Source: Haliotis asinina (lineage: Eukaryota; Mollusca; Gastropoda; Lepetellida; Haliotidae). Taken from it: a stretch of 64,000 bases of DNA. A program made the position numbers and the translations under genes. Positions 32,747 to 44,756 of the stretch are shown piece by piece (position 1 is the first letter of the stretch; every line of letters begins with the position of its first letter). The notes under the pieces are model-generated. The model was not told where the DNA came from and did no database searches. It saw nothing but the letters and a program-made list of their open reading frames with translations. The stretch is from assembly GCF_037392515.1 (NCBI RefSeq), contig NC_090295.1:21220001-21284000 (forward strand), read 5' to 3'.

Positions 32747-33734
32747 ACTTGGGTCATGTGTGAAAGGTATTAAAAATAGCAGGATTCTGTGATCTTTGGT
32801 ATCAAGACAACTAACCCTTGTGCTTTTGTAGTTATTGTGCATAAAACTGGTGTCTGCACATTCAAAGTTACGACCACAACAGAATATTTTACTGTTACAC
32901 AATTCATTCTATGTGAAATTCTGGACCTACCAATCAGCCTTCTTATAAACAACAGAAAGATTTAAATACAAAATGCCTTTTACAAAGTGGTAAAATATAA
33001 CATATGTTATATTGGAATTACACTTTCTCGGTGAAGTACAGATCCCAGTCAACTTACTTTTTACACAAACAGAACCTTTATTTTATCATCATGTCACCAG
33101 ACATGTCTCAATATTAAAACAAATCTTTCAACAAAAATGAGCAAAAAAGGGACATTTTTAAAAATTTACAGTGTTTCCATTTCAACTCAATTAAAATTCA
33201 AAATTCTAAAAACTAAATTCAGGAAAGATTTAAAATACTACACGATAACTTATGACTTGAGCAAAACAACACTGATCATTTGCTATGGGAGAAGAGGGAG
33301 GACATATGGCCTCTTCTTGTACACAACCATGGCATTTATATGGATTTGTTTGGCAATTTTATGGTTGTGAAATATAGGTCTGATAACTGACTCGATTCTT
33401 TTGCATTAAGAACCACTTCTCTACTCAATGATTTATAGCCAGGGATCACGCTTCTTTTGTTTTTTTCGTATTTCTAGTGAGGAAATTAAACAGTTATTTA
33501 TAAATATATTTGAAATATGACTTTACGTGTTTTAGTCTGCCTTAGTTAGGGAATTCTTTTTTATTTGGTTTACAGAAAGCACAATAATTATGAAACACAT
33601 GAATGTTGGCATTTTCCTGCATAATAAACTGTACAACCAGATGATATATCGAAGGGAAATCACTGTTATTGGTCTTCTTTGCTCTTTGCTTCACACTTGA
33701 CAGTAAACACTTTATTCAGTATTTTATAATTAAA
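32747..33734. other. No gene seen
   Basis: AT-rich unique DNA. The 65-codon minus frames at 32705-32952 overlap each other and the SINE edge and are not convincing. Confidence 0.5.
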
Positions 33735-34065
33735 CATGGCAAACATGTGTACCAAGTTCCATAAAGCTAAATTTTGGGAGATCTGCTACAGACAACATGA
33801 CATCCTCAAAGCCACAGCCTAAGTCATATATTACCATGAAAAACACAAAAATAAAGTTCATATCTGGGTCAAGACCAAAAAAGGCACACCTAAGGATCAT
33901 GCTAGATATATGTATCAAGTTAGTATCTATAGTTTAGGAGATCTGCTCCAGACAAGATGACATTCTCATTGTTACAAAGTAAGTCATGTTTCTACGGAAA
34001 CTGCAAAAATAAAGATCGCAACTGGATCTTAACCCAAAACGGCACATCTACAAATGGTCTCAGGT
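33735..34065. repeat. Old ~161-bp tandem duplication
   Basis: GAGATCTGCTACAGACAACA at about 33777 and GAGATCTGCTCCAGACAAGA at about 33938 head two diverged copies. Both then have AAGTCATRT, TGMAAAAATAAAG and CCMAAAARGGCACA in the same order. The copies are clearly homologous but diverged. No protein is recognisable. Confidence 0.7.
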
Positions 34066-34643
34066 CCATATACAAGAGAGCATTCTACATTTATGCATAC
34101 AGTTCATACTGTTACACGGAGGAAGTTAATCATTCATTAAACTGTTCATTTCATTTAACAAGTGGATGTTTAATACATAGTGAAATATGTAATATAAGAG
34201 AATTTTTATCAGTCATTAAGACATATATGTGAGCTTTCAATGATGGCATCACTATCAAACAATCTTTAACACATTTCTTTCTGTCACTATAAAATGGTCA
34301 TATGAACACAATGTTAAATTATCATTTTCTATTTCATATAACTGACATATAAGTTTCATATAAGTTTTCTCCCTTCAATTACCAAGAGGTTGAATAAACT
34401 ATGTCAAATTCTAATCAAATGTTTCCTTAAATTTTCCGTCTTGAGTATTGATAAATACATTTCTGGTTGAAAGTTTTGTAATTAACACATCATGAGCCAA
34501 CCAGGATAAATCAAAAGTGATTATTATGCCATACCTGGCAAAACATGTTTTAGTTCGCTTGATCTGCATAAGCAAAACATCCAATGAAGGTGAGCTTCAG
34601 TAGCTGTGGATCTGTTAATTTATGAATAAAACATGGCTGCCTT
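34066..34643. other. No gene seen
   Basis: AT-rich unique DNA. Confidence 0.5.
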
Positions 34644-34655
34644 CCTATCATAAAG

Positions 34656-34811
34656 TGAGTGTGTGAGTGTGGTTTTACATCACTTTTAGCAATATTACTG
34701 CAATATCGTGGTCAGAAATGGGCTTTACACGTTGTACCCATGTGTGGAATAAACCCAAGTCATCAGTTTCATGAGCGAATACTTTAACCATTAAGCTATC
34801 CTACCACACCA
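34656..34811 (-). mobile_element. SINE-A with imperfect 12-bp target duplication
   Basis: The GTGTGAGTGTGGTTTTACAT tail is followed by AGCAATATTACTGCAATATC, GAAATGGGCTTTACACGTTG, a decayed B box (GGAATAAACCCAAGTC) and ACTTTAACCATTAAGCTATC. Direct repeats CCTATCATAAAG (34644-34655) and CCTATTACAAAG (34812-34823) differ at two positions. Confidence 0.8.
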
Positions 34812-34839
34812 CCTATTACAAAGGAAGGTTCCACAGAAG

Positions 34840-35310
34840 TCCTCTGTCCTGACATGTCCTGCTCTCCTGCAGGCCATGTCCCCATCCGCTTCTTACATTC
34901 ACGCCATTTGTAGTCTCACCATGACTTAATATCTTGAACCACTTATGCTGCCACTTTCCAATCACATTCAAGAAATTGCCTGCTTTGAGCTGCAGTTGAC
35001 CTTTTTGTTTTCTTGAATATTTGCTGACTGAATCAACATCTCTTCACAGTCTGCATCTCCTCAACTTTTCAGATGTATAGGGCAGGGTTAGCAAAACAGC
35101 CACCGTGTGGCCCCAGAGTCCATGGCCAGTTCAAATCTAGTCCAGCCAACAAATGTCCAGTCACTGGCCTGAATGGAAAGAGGATTTTCTTCATGTCATT
35201 TGGTAAATATATCACACTCTCAGGCCTGTTCATCATATTTGCAGCCTATCAGTTCAACCCATTCAAAATTCAGGCTAGTGAATTATTTTGTGGGCCAGTA
35301 ACTTTCGGCA
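34840..35310 (-). repeat. Dispersed element: 18-kb partner sequence joined to hAT-MITE-like sequence
   Basis: On the minus strand the first part (about 35310-35085) matches the hAT MITE at 55233-55499 in CCACAAAATAATTYACT, AATTTTGAATG and AAATATGATGA order. The second part (about 35080-34840) matches 18235-18465. Finding both homologies joined suggests that they belong to one larger parental element. The 81-codon plus frame here is a by-product. Confidence 0.55.
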
Positions 35311-37136
35311 TAGCATAGTCATCCTGACTGCCTTGCAAAATTTTGAGACTTAATGATTTCAAACACTGGAAACACTTGGGACTTCAAAGAGGCCATAAAC
35401 TAACATTACCTTATAACAATCTTAGCAATAATTTTGTTACAGCTCATCTTTGAAAATCAACATCTTGGACAGTAACAAAAATGCTATGTTAAGATTTAGA
35501 GAGAAAGGATTGAACAAAATCAAATTGTCCTCCAGAGAGAAAGGCCTGAGAAGGTATTCACTGAGCCATATTCCATTCAGAATACTTTAATCACTGATAG
35601 CCTCAGTCTAACATTTCTATTAGTTCATGACAGTTCTGTTACAATTGTGGTTTAAAATTTATAAGTGTTCATCTACAAAATGTCTGTCAATAGCCATTGA
35701 CAAGACTTCTTGGTCACATTGGCCATTAGTCCTTCACCATTTCTGAGGAATATGTGGAGTCATGAAAATAAAACCAATTGAGATGCTGAGTCAAGCTGCC
35801 AGCTTCTGCTTTTCTCTAAAGGGGAAGTAACTCTCATATGTTTCTATTACCACTGGCTATCCTAACATTACAGCAGGTTACTAGTTCAAATCCCATGTTG
35901 AAAAGTTTCAGGATGGCTGGAATTTTCATCAGTGAAAAATTATATTTTCAGTTTTTCAATACATTTGTTTCTGATTAGTATTCTATTTGGCAGGATTGAC
36001 AATTCTTTTGCAACATATGTCATATTTGGGATTTCACTTTCTTATTCTAAATGGCATCGTGTAATCATGACAATTCTTTTGATAAAAATCTTTCGAAAAT
36101 GACTAAAGGGATAAAGGTGGAAAAGTGGATGCTTAATGCAATGTTAACTTATTTTATTAAGAAAATGCAGCCAAACTGTCAAGTTATTTGATAATATGTC
36201 TCACATAGTTAGAGAAAGTTCTAAAGAATCCTACCCATTCCTACTGGATTAGTTAACTGGATTGTGTCTGTCTAAAGTCCTAAATGAAGCAAGTCTAGAT
36301 TTCCTTATGTTCAGAATCTCTCACTTCAGTGAGGATCGTTTTCAACTTAAATGGGCTTATTTGTCAAAATTATACATATTCAGAGACTAAGCTTTGTCCT
36401 AAGTGAGTTCATTTGCCACAAGTCAATAACCCAAACCATATTTCAGTTCCAATTTATTCCACAGAATGACTATTATCTGCCTGGTTTGAGAATAAAAAAT
36501 ATTGTCCAAAAGTACTTCCAGAAATTACATGCTGTTATATTTGTATTTTCTACTGTTATATGGGGATAAGAGTGGCCCTGTTTTCCATGCTACCAGAATT
36601 TACTGTGGCAAGTTGTGCCCCTTGGGTAAACCAGGAACTTATGATCCTGATTTATCATAATGTTTCAGGGTTTTTAAGCACTACACCAAGCTCATAGATT
36701 TCACCAAAGCTTAAAACATCTCAAACCTGCATTACTTTACGCAACACCAGACTGACACTGTGATATTCAGTCATAGTATGTTTAAGTGATGTTAAGTCAT
36801 ACAATCTCTCATAAATATCTCTCTCACTCCCTCACTCAAAACTTGTTAAATTATGCCTGAACCAATAGCTATAGTGAACCATCCTCTGATTTTCTTGGGT
36901 TTCTATCCTGACCCACGCTCACTCACTCACTGACTCCCCTTCCTCCCTCACTAACTCACTCATCTTGAACATCAATATTTCAATCCAATGATATGCATAT
37001 AGCAACTGAAGAACATCAAATGCCCATAAAATGATCACTTATCACATGACTGATGCGGAATAAGTGGACTATAGATCCTGTCGCTGAGATAAATAAGTAT
37101 CACTGTGAAATGACACTTTGGGCCTTATGGGTATCA
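35311..37136. other. No gene seen
   Basis: AT-rich unique DNA with scattered CACTCACT motifs at 36825-36965. The 72-codon frame at 36351-36569 has no known features. Confidence 0.5.
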
Positions 37137-37199
37137 CACTCACTCACTCACTCACTCACTCACTCACTCACTCACTCACTCACTCACTCACTCACTCAC
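37137..37199. repeat. (CACT)n microsatellite
   Basis: About 16 uninterrupted CACT units. CACT/GAGT runs end many SINEs in this window, but no SINE body adjoins this one. Confidence 0.95.
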
Positions 37200-37373
37200 A
37201 TTTTTTAAAGACCACACCTGGTATTGTGCACGGGTCAAATGTTCTTAAACTTCTTTTGAGTGGTATACATACATAGTGAAGCTTGAAACAACTGCAACAT
37301 ATTAGCTAGATGTAAACAATCTCCCTGTCTCTGTGTATCATCACAGAAACAGAGTAGTGTGCTAGGAACCTGA

Positions 37374-37379
37374 TTTATT
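37374..37379 (-). promoter_or_regulatory. Possible poly(A) signal AATAAA
   Basis: Minus-strand AATAAA about 210 bases downstream of the stop codon of the candidate terminal exon at 37591-37770. The hexamer is common in AT-rich DNA, so this is weak support. Confidence 0.25.
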
Positions 37380-37590
37380 TGTTGAAACTGCCAAATCACC
37401 TCGTGACCTTTAGATTTTTGCTGTAAAAGTCTAAATCAAAATTAATTCTGTCTTCATTTGATACAATAATGTTTCTTGAGTCATTTTTACCTTGTAAGTA
37501 AACCCAGGAGGCCTGTCTCAAAAACACTACCTTCAATCAATCCAAACATCTGCAAGAATTAATATAGTAACACAGCTTCAATATCCTGTT

Positions 37591-37770
37591 TTAAAACATT
37601 GATGAATCCATCTGTGTGCTCTGCATCTGTTTGGTACTGTTAGTGTTCTGGAAAACTCTAACTGATCTAAGACAGACAGATGCTCTTGACAGTGATTGTA
37701 GATGGTCCATCCTAAGTAGCCTGGCTTGCAGTCCTCGATCTAAACTTCTTCTCATTTTTTCCAAACCCAT
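37591..37770 (-). CDS. Candidate terminal coding exon, unidentified protein
   Basis: On the minus strand, a strong acceptor (TTCTTTTGTTTGCATTACAG) ends at 37771. It is followed by 59 codons and a TAA at 37591-37593. The peptide begins MGLEKMRRSLDRGLQARLLR and ends STQMDSSMF. It is basic, with a helix-like MRRSLDRGLQARLLRMDHLQ segment, then Ser/Thr/Gln-rich. ATG is the first codon after the acceptor but need not be a start. A downstream AATAAA at 37374-37379 fits a 3' UTR. No upstream exon was found, so it may be the last exon of a gene with very long introns, or chance. Confidence 0.35.
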   Translation of the reverse strand: MGLEKMRRSLDRGLQARLLRMDHLQSLSRASVCLRSVRVFQNTNSTKQMQSTQMDSSMF

Positions 37771-37772
37771 CT

Positions 37773-38200
37773 GTAATGCAAACAAAAGAACGTGAAACAA
37801 GTCAAGATTTTCTAAAGTTCTGAATCACTCATCTCCCTTTATTTTATCAATAAACTGACATATTAGTCATTTCTGTCAAAATTATGTCTTTTCAGAAACT
37901 CACTGTTAGTCTACATGCTCAGCACTCAATGGCAGAGATTTTGGGTCAACGACCTGACATTTAAAATATTAGATAAGGATAATATGGTAACCGAGAGCTT
38001 TTCATCCCAAATCAATTGTTATTAAGTTTTGTTAGCTATATGTATGAGCATATTCATTTAGAAATGTCTGGTGTCTGCCTGTGATGATTATTAATGGATT
38101 TATTTCGTCAAGAAAAAGGCATGTTCTCTCACATAACTTGAGGGTCTGTTAGTTGAAGGTGTGTTCAATAACTGTTTCCTGTTATGGGATGGAGTTCTGT
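37773..38200. other. No gene seen (would be intron if the candidate exon is real)
   Basis: AT-rich unique DNA upstream, on the minus strand, of the candidate exon. Confidence 0.4.
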
Positions 38201-38307
38201 GCCTAGATTTTCAAAGCTCTCTTAGCCTTAAGATCATTGTAAGTTAACGTTAATGTACAGCACTTACGACTGTCTTAGCGCTAAGAGAGCTTCAAAAATC
38301 TAGGCCC
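38201..38307. mobile_element. Palindromic MITE, same family as 10809-10912
   Basis: The left arm is GCCTAGATTTTCAAAGCTCT then CTTAGCCTTAAGATCATTGT. The right arm is GACTGTCTTAGCGCTAAGAG then AGCTTCAAAAATCTAGGC. The arms pair over most of their length. The family signature is AGATTTT-AAGCTCTCTTAGC. Confidence 0.75.
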
Positions 38308-38397
38308 AGATTTATATGCATACATGTGCGCAGATGATTATGATGAAGCTAGTCAGTGTTGTGGTTTGTCGGTTGGTGTTCTGGTGATATCATGCTA

Positions 38398-38547
38398 GGA
38401 CCCGTTTTACATGGCTCTTGAAAGCCTCAAGATCTCGCAACTTTTCTCATGACATTGATACCCCCTATGTTACAGTATAGGAGGTAGGGATGCTACGAGG
38501 AAACTTACGAGATCTTAAGCTTACGAGAAGTTTGCAAAACGGGCCCC
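38398..38547. mobile_element. Fold-back MITE with CCCGTTTT ends
   Basis: The left end is GGACCCGTTTTACATGGC with CTCAAGATCTCGCAA inside. The right end is TTACGAGATCTTAAGC and TTTGCAAAACGGGCCCC. Reverse complementation aligns the ends (GGGGCCCGTTTTGCAAAC) and the AGATCTCGTAA segments. It is about 150 bp and non-coding. Confidence 0.7.
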
Positions 38548-38858
38548 TGGTTGACATCAAATTGTACTCACAAAAAGTACAACTCGAACAACGCCTAAAC
38601 TTTGTAGGAATACTTGTACAAAGTGACAGACAGCCTTTAGCTCACATAGTATAGGGAATGGGGTTACAATGACAGGTGCCTCATAAATGTTTTTTTGCAA
38701 ACTGCGAAACCTGCGAAAAATATGTGTATTTACTCGCATGCAGCATGAGCAAAGGCTTGCGCCAATGAACTCTGTCATTGAATGTATCAGATGTTGTTTG
38801 ATATGCTTTGATAGAGAGCAGCCATACTTTTGGTGACCATAATAGTTTTCTAGCAATG

Positions 38859-39118
38859 CCTGAAAGTTACAAGGCTGCAAAATAATTCACTTTTCCAAAA
38901 TGAGAATGTAGATACTGGTTTCACTATCAGGCTTCTAATATGATGAAGATAATCAGGCCATAATCTTGCATGATTCAAAAGTGTGTTATAACTTAACTTA
39001 AAAAAGTGATATACTTAATACATGAAAAATCACAAGCCAGTCAGTGTGAAAATGTATTGGCCCAAATGGATTTTTACTAGCCACTGGCTAGAGGGTGTGT
39101 GCCAGTTTTGCACAGTGG
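38859..39118 (+). mobile_element. Copy of the hAT MITE family
   Basis: CCTGAAAGTTACAAGGC, AAATAATTCACTTTT, GAATGTAGAT, CTAATATGATGAAGATAATC, AATCTTGCATGATT and GGCCCAAATGGATTTTTACT match 55233-55499 in order, ending near TTTTGCACAGTG. Its left part continues into the 38557-38880 region, so the full copy may be longer. No flanking duplication was found. Confidence 0.6.
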
Positions 39119-39815
39119 CTGGTGACCATACCTAACAGTGCTGAATCAGGACACAAATGCTCAAAATGTGAAAAAGGACATTAATGAAACCAAATAATGG
39201 CTTCTGTAGTGAAAATAAGGACTCTAACATGTCAGATAAGGACATGTTATTGTAAATAGTGCCATGAAAAATTATTTCAGGTTCATGTAAGTATGGTGTA
39301 ACTTTGAATTTTCAATCAGGAAACAGACATGAGCAATTTTTTTGTTGAATTATCTTTTGAAGATTTCCACTGCTTATCAGACATATGTCATTGATAAGTA
39401 TGAAAGTGTCTCAGGATGTACCTCTGGGTTCTCATGAATAGTGTTTTATCCGTATATACTCATTATATAGACAATATCTCATTTTTTGTATGTCAGAAGT
39501 ACAATCTAACACGTAGTAGAACTTGGTGAGTCAAGATTTCTTTTTTCTCCAATTTTTATGCATTTGTGTGTCAGTTGAGAACTTGGTTGCCTGCCCAGAA
39601 TTTTCTGGAATGAGAAAATTTAGAGGGTAAATAAGAGGTGGGAGTGTGCAACGCTAGGTGACCCCAACATCCTTGTTGGCTTAATATAGGAATCTGCAAT
39701 GCTATGTTGCAGGTCTCAGAAGTCAGTAAGAACCAGTATGGAGTTTTTGTACACATGAATACCTGGTAAGTGTCCATTAAAGAACAATTAGTAAGTTGTT
39801 CTGAGGAAAAAATTG
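39119..39815. other. No gene seen
   Basis: AT-rich unique DNA before the 25-bp array. Confidence 0.5.
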
Positions 39816-40945
39816 TAACCTCACACTGAAGAACAATGTCTAACCTAGCACTGAATAACAATGTGTAACCTAGCACTGAAGAACAATGTCTAACCTGGCA
39901 CTGAAGAACAATGTGTAATCTAGCACTGAAGAACAATGTGTAACCTGGCACTGAAGAACAATGTGTAACCTAGCACTGAAGAGCAATGTCTAACCTGGCA
40001 CTAAAGAACAAAGTGTAACCTGGCACTGAAAAACAATGTGTAACCTGGCACTGAAGAACAATGTGTAACCTAGCACTGAAGAACAAAGTGTAACCTAGCA
40101 CTGAAGAACAATGTGTATCCTAGCACTGAAGAACAATGTCTAACCTAGCACTGAAGAACAATGTGTAACCTAGCACTGAATAACAATGTGTAACCTAGCA
40201 CTGAAGAACAATGTGTAACCTAGCACTGAAGAACAATGTGTAACCTGGCACTGAATAACAATGTGTAACCTAGCACTGAAGAACAATGTGTAACCTAGCA
40301 CTGAAGAACAATGTCTAACCTGGCACTAAAGAACAATGTGTAACCTGGCACTGAAGAACAATGTGTAACCTAGCACTGAATAACAATGTGTAACCTAGCA
40401 CTGAAGAACAATGTGTAACCTGGCACTAAAGAATAATGTGTAACCTAGCACTGAAGAACAATATATAACCTGGCATAGAAGAACAAAATGTAAGCTTACA
40501 AACACCGACTAACAAACTGTAATCTGGTTTCGAAGAATCAGTTGTAATCTGACTTTGAAGAACAAAATGTAGCCAAACACAAAAGAACAGTTTGTAACCT
40601 GGCACTGAAAAACAAACAGTGTATTCCAATTTTGAAGAACAGTTTGAAACCTGATATTTGTAACCTGACAAGTACTGACAGACAAGCTGTAGTCTTTCTG
40701 CAGAACAAATTCCTGCACAATGTACTTTGATTTTGATGATAATAGAAAAGACAATATGGTTCTGACATTTCACAAATGTAACCTCACACTGAAGAACAGT
40801 TTGAAAACAAGCACTGAAAAGCAAAGTGTAACCTGCATTGAAGAAAAACATGTGACCTGGCATTGAAAAACAACACGTGACCTTGCATTGAAGAACAACA
40901 TGTGACCTGGCATTGAAGAACAAAATGTAACCTCACACAGAACAT
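39816..40945. repeat. 25-bp minisatellite, compact then decayed
   Basis: The unit is TAACCTAGCACTGAAGAACA plus ATGTG. About 27 regular copies span 39816-40491, with TAGCAC/TGGCAC and GTGTAA/GTCTAA variants. From 40492 to 40945 the units are longer and irregular but keep CTGAAGAACA and GTAACCT. The period is not a multiple of three, so long frames cycle through three reading phases. The minus frames at 39571-39951 and 40426-40923 are by-products. Confidence 0.9.
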
Positions 40946-41018
40946 TTTGAAAGATTTGTTGAAGAAACATTTGAAATCGGTATTGTGGCCAGACCAATTT
41001 TGATTCTAGTTTTATGGA

Positions 41019-41225
41019 GTTTTGTCCTTAGAAAGCCTAAAGGCAAGAGGGGAAGAAAATAAAGATAAAATCACCACTCAGAGAAATTTCCTTCTAAATA
41101 TTAAAGTATTTTACTTCTGGCAATTTATGAAGCATACAGGGAGCTAAAAACAATGAAAAGAAATTTTTCTTTTCAGCCTACATTTTTGTCCATAAAAACA
41201 TAAGGATTTTTATTTTTGGAGCCAG
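41019..41225 (+). repeat. Dispersed AT-rich repeat, partner at 63483-63640
   Basis: TTAGAAAGCCTAAAGG, AAAATAAAGATAAAATCACC, AAAGTATTTTACTT, CAGCCTACATTTTTGTCCAT and AAGGATTTTTATTTTTGG occur in the same order as diverged equivalents at 63483-63640. It is an old interspersed repeat of unknown class. Confidence 0.65.
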
Positions 41226-42496
41226 AAATATTGCTTTTCAATTTTTTTTCTTTTTCTTGACAAAAATAGAGCAAGAAATAAAATTCATCTGGCCTTATAT
41301 AAATGCTAAAAACTTACATGCCAATTTATATTAATTTTATAAGTTGCTACAAAATGCTACAAAATAGATCTAATATAAAAGCATATGTTCCAGAAATACC
41401 AGTAGGAAATGTGATGTGTGGTTTTTCAAAAAAATTTTTTAATTTGATATTTAATTTTCATGAATATTTTTGATCATCAATAATTGCTGGTATTGACTGA
41501 TAGACCAAATATTCGATCAATAATTCCTGGGCTAAATTTTTTTAAAACTCACACAGTCAGTTGTATTCAACCAAGGATAACTCAAACTTTGTCCCAAGTC
41601 TTCACAAGTTTCCCATAAGACGGTTTGATTGTACATAGATGCTATACAATTTTTTTCTCATCAGAAAAGAAAAAGAAACCAAACTTCAAATAAATCGATG
41701 CATAGGCTGTTGCTGAGGAAAAATATGTATCCTGCCGCTCGTTTTGTAAAATCAGTATGCCCATACAAGTGTAATGATCTCTCCTCATTGCGGTTGATGT
41801 GGGTTTCATTTCTCAGATTTCGCACACTGAAACATTATGTTAGTTTATGGTGATCCTTGATGGTTTTTGTCAAAGTCATTTCAAACTTAAGAGGAGCACT
41901 CAAGTTGTGATGTGATGGCCAAAGCTATTAAACTCCTTGAATCGCTGAAACTAACAAGGATTTTACCAACATTACCAACACTCACTCGATGCATAGATAG
42001 ATGTTTGAATTTATTCTTTTCTTTAGAGTCTTGATCTGTGGATTAGGCACAACCATCATCTGGAAATTCTGTTTTATTAACACACTCACTGTCAGGTTTA
42101 GTTTTGATGGCTGTGATGAAACAATCTTGCTCATTTATGCATGGTTTTGAATTCCCAAAGGAACAGAGCCATTATAAGTGAAATGGTATAATGTCAAATT
42201 CAGGACAGCCGTCGTCCAAATATAGTTCTAAAATTCCCAAACTATGTAACCAAGCCATATGAGACCTATTTGTTATCATTTAATCTGCATTCTTAATCTT
42301 TATCACTAGCACAGCATAGAGTGTCTTGTCATCTACCTTGTTCCTCTTTGTCACTCCCCTTAATTACTGTATATGACATTTATGGCCTTTATTGGTCATC
42401 CCCCTTGGCTGTGTCTGTCATCACACATCAACTGCAGAAGAAGGTGGTATTGTTTCTGTATCTGTCCAATGTTGAATTGTTGTGAAAACGTATATA
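41226..42496. other. No gene seen
   Basis: AT-rich unique DNA. The 74-codon frame at 41629-41853 has no recognisable domain. Confidence 0.45.
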
Positions 42497-43006
<510 letters not shown>

Positions 43007-43700
43007 TTAGTGATGATCGTAGCACTAAAACTGCTCAGTGGGCCCCAGGTGTACACAGGGCCATACTGCTGGGATGATCGTAACTCCCATTCTGCAGTAT
43101 AAGCTCGTCATGATTGTAGCACTAAAACTGCTCAGTGGAAAGGGCCCCAGGTGTACATGGAGTCATAGTGCTAGGATGATCGTAACTCCCGCTCTTTTGT
43201 GTAAGCTTGTGATGATTGTAGCACTAAAACTGCTCAGTGGAAAGGGCCTCGGGTGTATATGGGGTCATAGTGCTAGGATGATCGTAACTCCCACTCTTTA
43301 TTGTTACGAGTAGCTTGTGATGATCGTAGCACTGAGATTGATCAGTGGAAAGGGCCCCAGGTGTATACAGGGTCATAGTGCTAGGATGATCATAACTCCC
43401 ACACTAGGACACAGACTGAGAATTGTCACAGGACAAAGACAGTTTTGTAGGACAGGACCCAGTTCAGATTCTATAGATCGGAATCAAATCGCCATACTTT
43501 AAGAAAGAATTACGATTGTTATCGCACTAAAATTATGTTGTGGGAGGCAGAGGGGACCCATGTGTATACATGAAAGGCTTGAGTGATCTGAATCAAATTG
43601 CTGGCACTACAGATTGCTACAGCCTTACTTTAATGTAGGATTACAATGGTCAATTACATTGTGGGGCAGGGTCCCAGGTGTATACATGAAAGGTTCTAGT
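43007..43700. repeat. ~102-bp tandem repeat with MITE-like motif
   Basis: GATGATCGTAACTCCC recurs at 43073, 43175, 43277 and 43385 (CATAACTCCC in the last). Each unit also has GATTGTAGCACTAAAACTGC and GGGCCCCAGGTGTAYA. Two further diverged, longer units (GGGACCCATGTGTATACATG and GGTCCCAGGTGTATACATGA) extend to about 43700. The motif TAGTGCTAGGATGATCGTAA equals the interior of the TTTCACAAAG MITE family. Confidence 0.85.
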
Positions 43701-44654
43701 GATCTGAATTAAATTGCTGGCACTGCTAGTTTGCCCGAGCTAAGTCTCCCTTTAATTGCCCTCCACTGCACATCATATTTGATATTATCTCATGTTACTG
43801 GAATTATTGTTTGTTTCCACATGATGCTATTCTCCTGTGTAGTTGATAGTCTGTGATCGTTTCTTGGAGGAAATCCCACTTTGATTCAGCTATTGATCCT
43901 AATGTCTCAGTGCGATCCCATTGTGTGTTAATTTGTCTCACAGAAAACAATTCGGATCTTTCAATGTCCTTATACTGAAGCTAAAAAGAAGGTTTCATCC
44001 AGGAAAGAGAGTTCATTTTGTAGTAAAATGGTCTTGGATGTCCACAGTTATTTCAGAAAAACTTTGGCTTGTTACACTAGGCTATGTCCCAGTGGCAAAA
44101 AGTCCTCTTTACAGCCAACAAGGATATTTGAAAAATTGGAATCAATGAGAAATTTCTGAAGTGGGTTGGTCATTGAACTCACTTGCATGAAGATGATCAT
44201 TTGGACTAGTCTGTGGCTAGTATCAGGTGCTGACATCCCAGCTAGATTACATTGGTGAGTGCATGTACATGATCAATGATCTCTGAGAAAAAAAGTCTTG
44301 TTGCTGGATTGAAAGTGTTGGGGTCATTACATCGGGGCTTACCTGACCATGAACATCTAACACCGATAGTAGTAAAAAATACCTGATCGTAATAAAGGTG
44401 CTTGGTGGAGGAGACGTACCTGGTGTTTTCACAAGAAAATGAGGGTCTAACTCAGAGGAAGATGGCTAATTTGTTCACAGTTGTTCCTAAAATGGGTTCT
44501 CTTGCGTTAATAAAATATGTTGAGATCATTCTTTTTCATTGATTTGTTAAAAGAAAATTAAATTGTCTGCATTTGTGTGATCGTATTTTCTTACCCATAT
44601 GAGATCGAGTAAATGATTCCCAGCAAGATAGTTATCCAGAATGAAGAGGATTTG

Positions 44655-44655
<1 letters not shown>
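43701..44655. other. No gene seen
   Basis: Unique DNA. The 75-codon plus frame at 43921-44148 has no recognisable family features. Confidence 0.45.

Positions 44656-44688
<33 letters not shown>
44656..44688. repeat. (GAT)n microsatellite
   Basis: About 11 GAT units, continuing imperfectly into CATGATAAATGATGATAAAT. Confidence 0.95.
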
Positions 44689-44756
44689 CATGATAAATGA
44701 TGATAAATCCCATTAAGCATTTCATTTTCAGTTACTTGCAAGCTACATATGAGAAA

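Noticed and set aside
38557-38880. 107-codon minus frame between an ATTATTTTGCAG acceptor and a GTGAGT donor
   Set aside because: It looked like an internal exon, but the acceptor region lies in sequence shared with the hAT MITE family at 55233-55499, and the peptide is not recognisable. It is most likely mobile-element sequence.
39816-40491. CRISPR-like or coding repeat
   Set aside because: Head-to-tail 25-bp units without spacers. The period is not a multiple of three, so long frames merely cycle.
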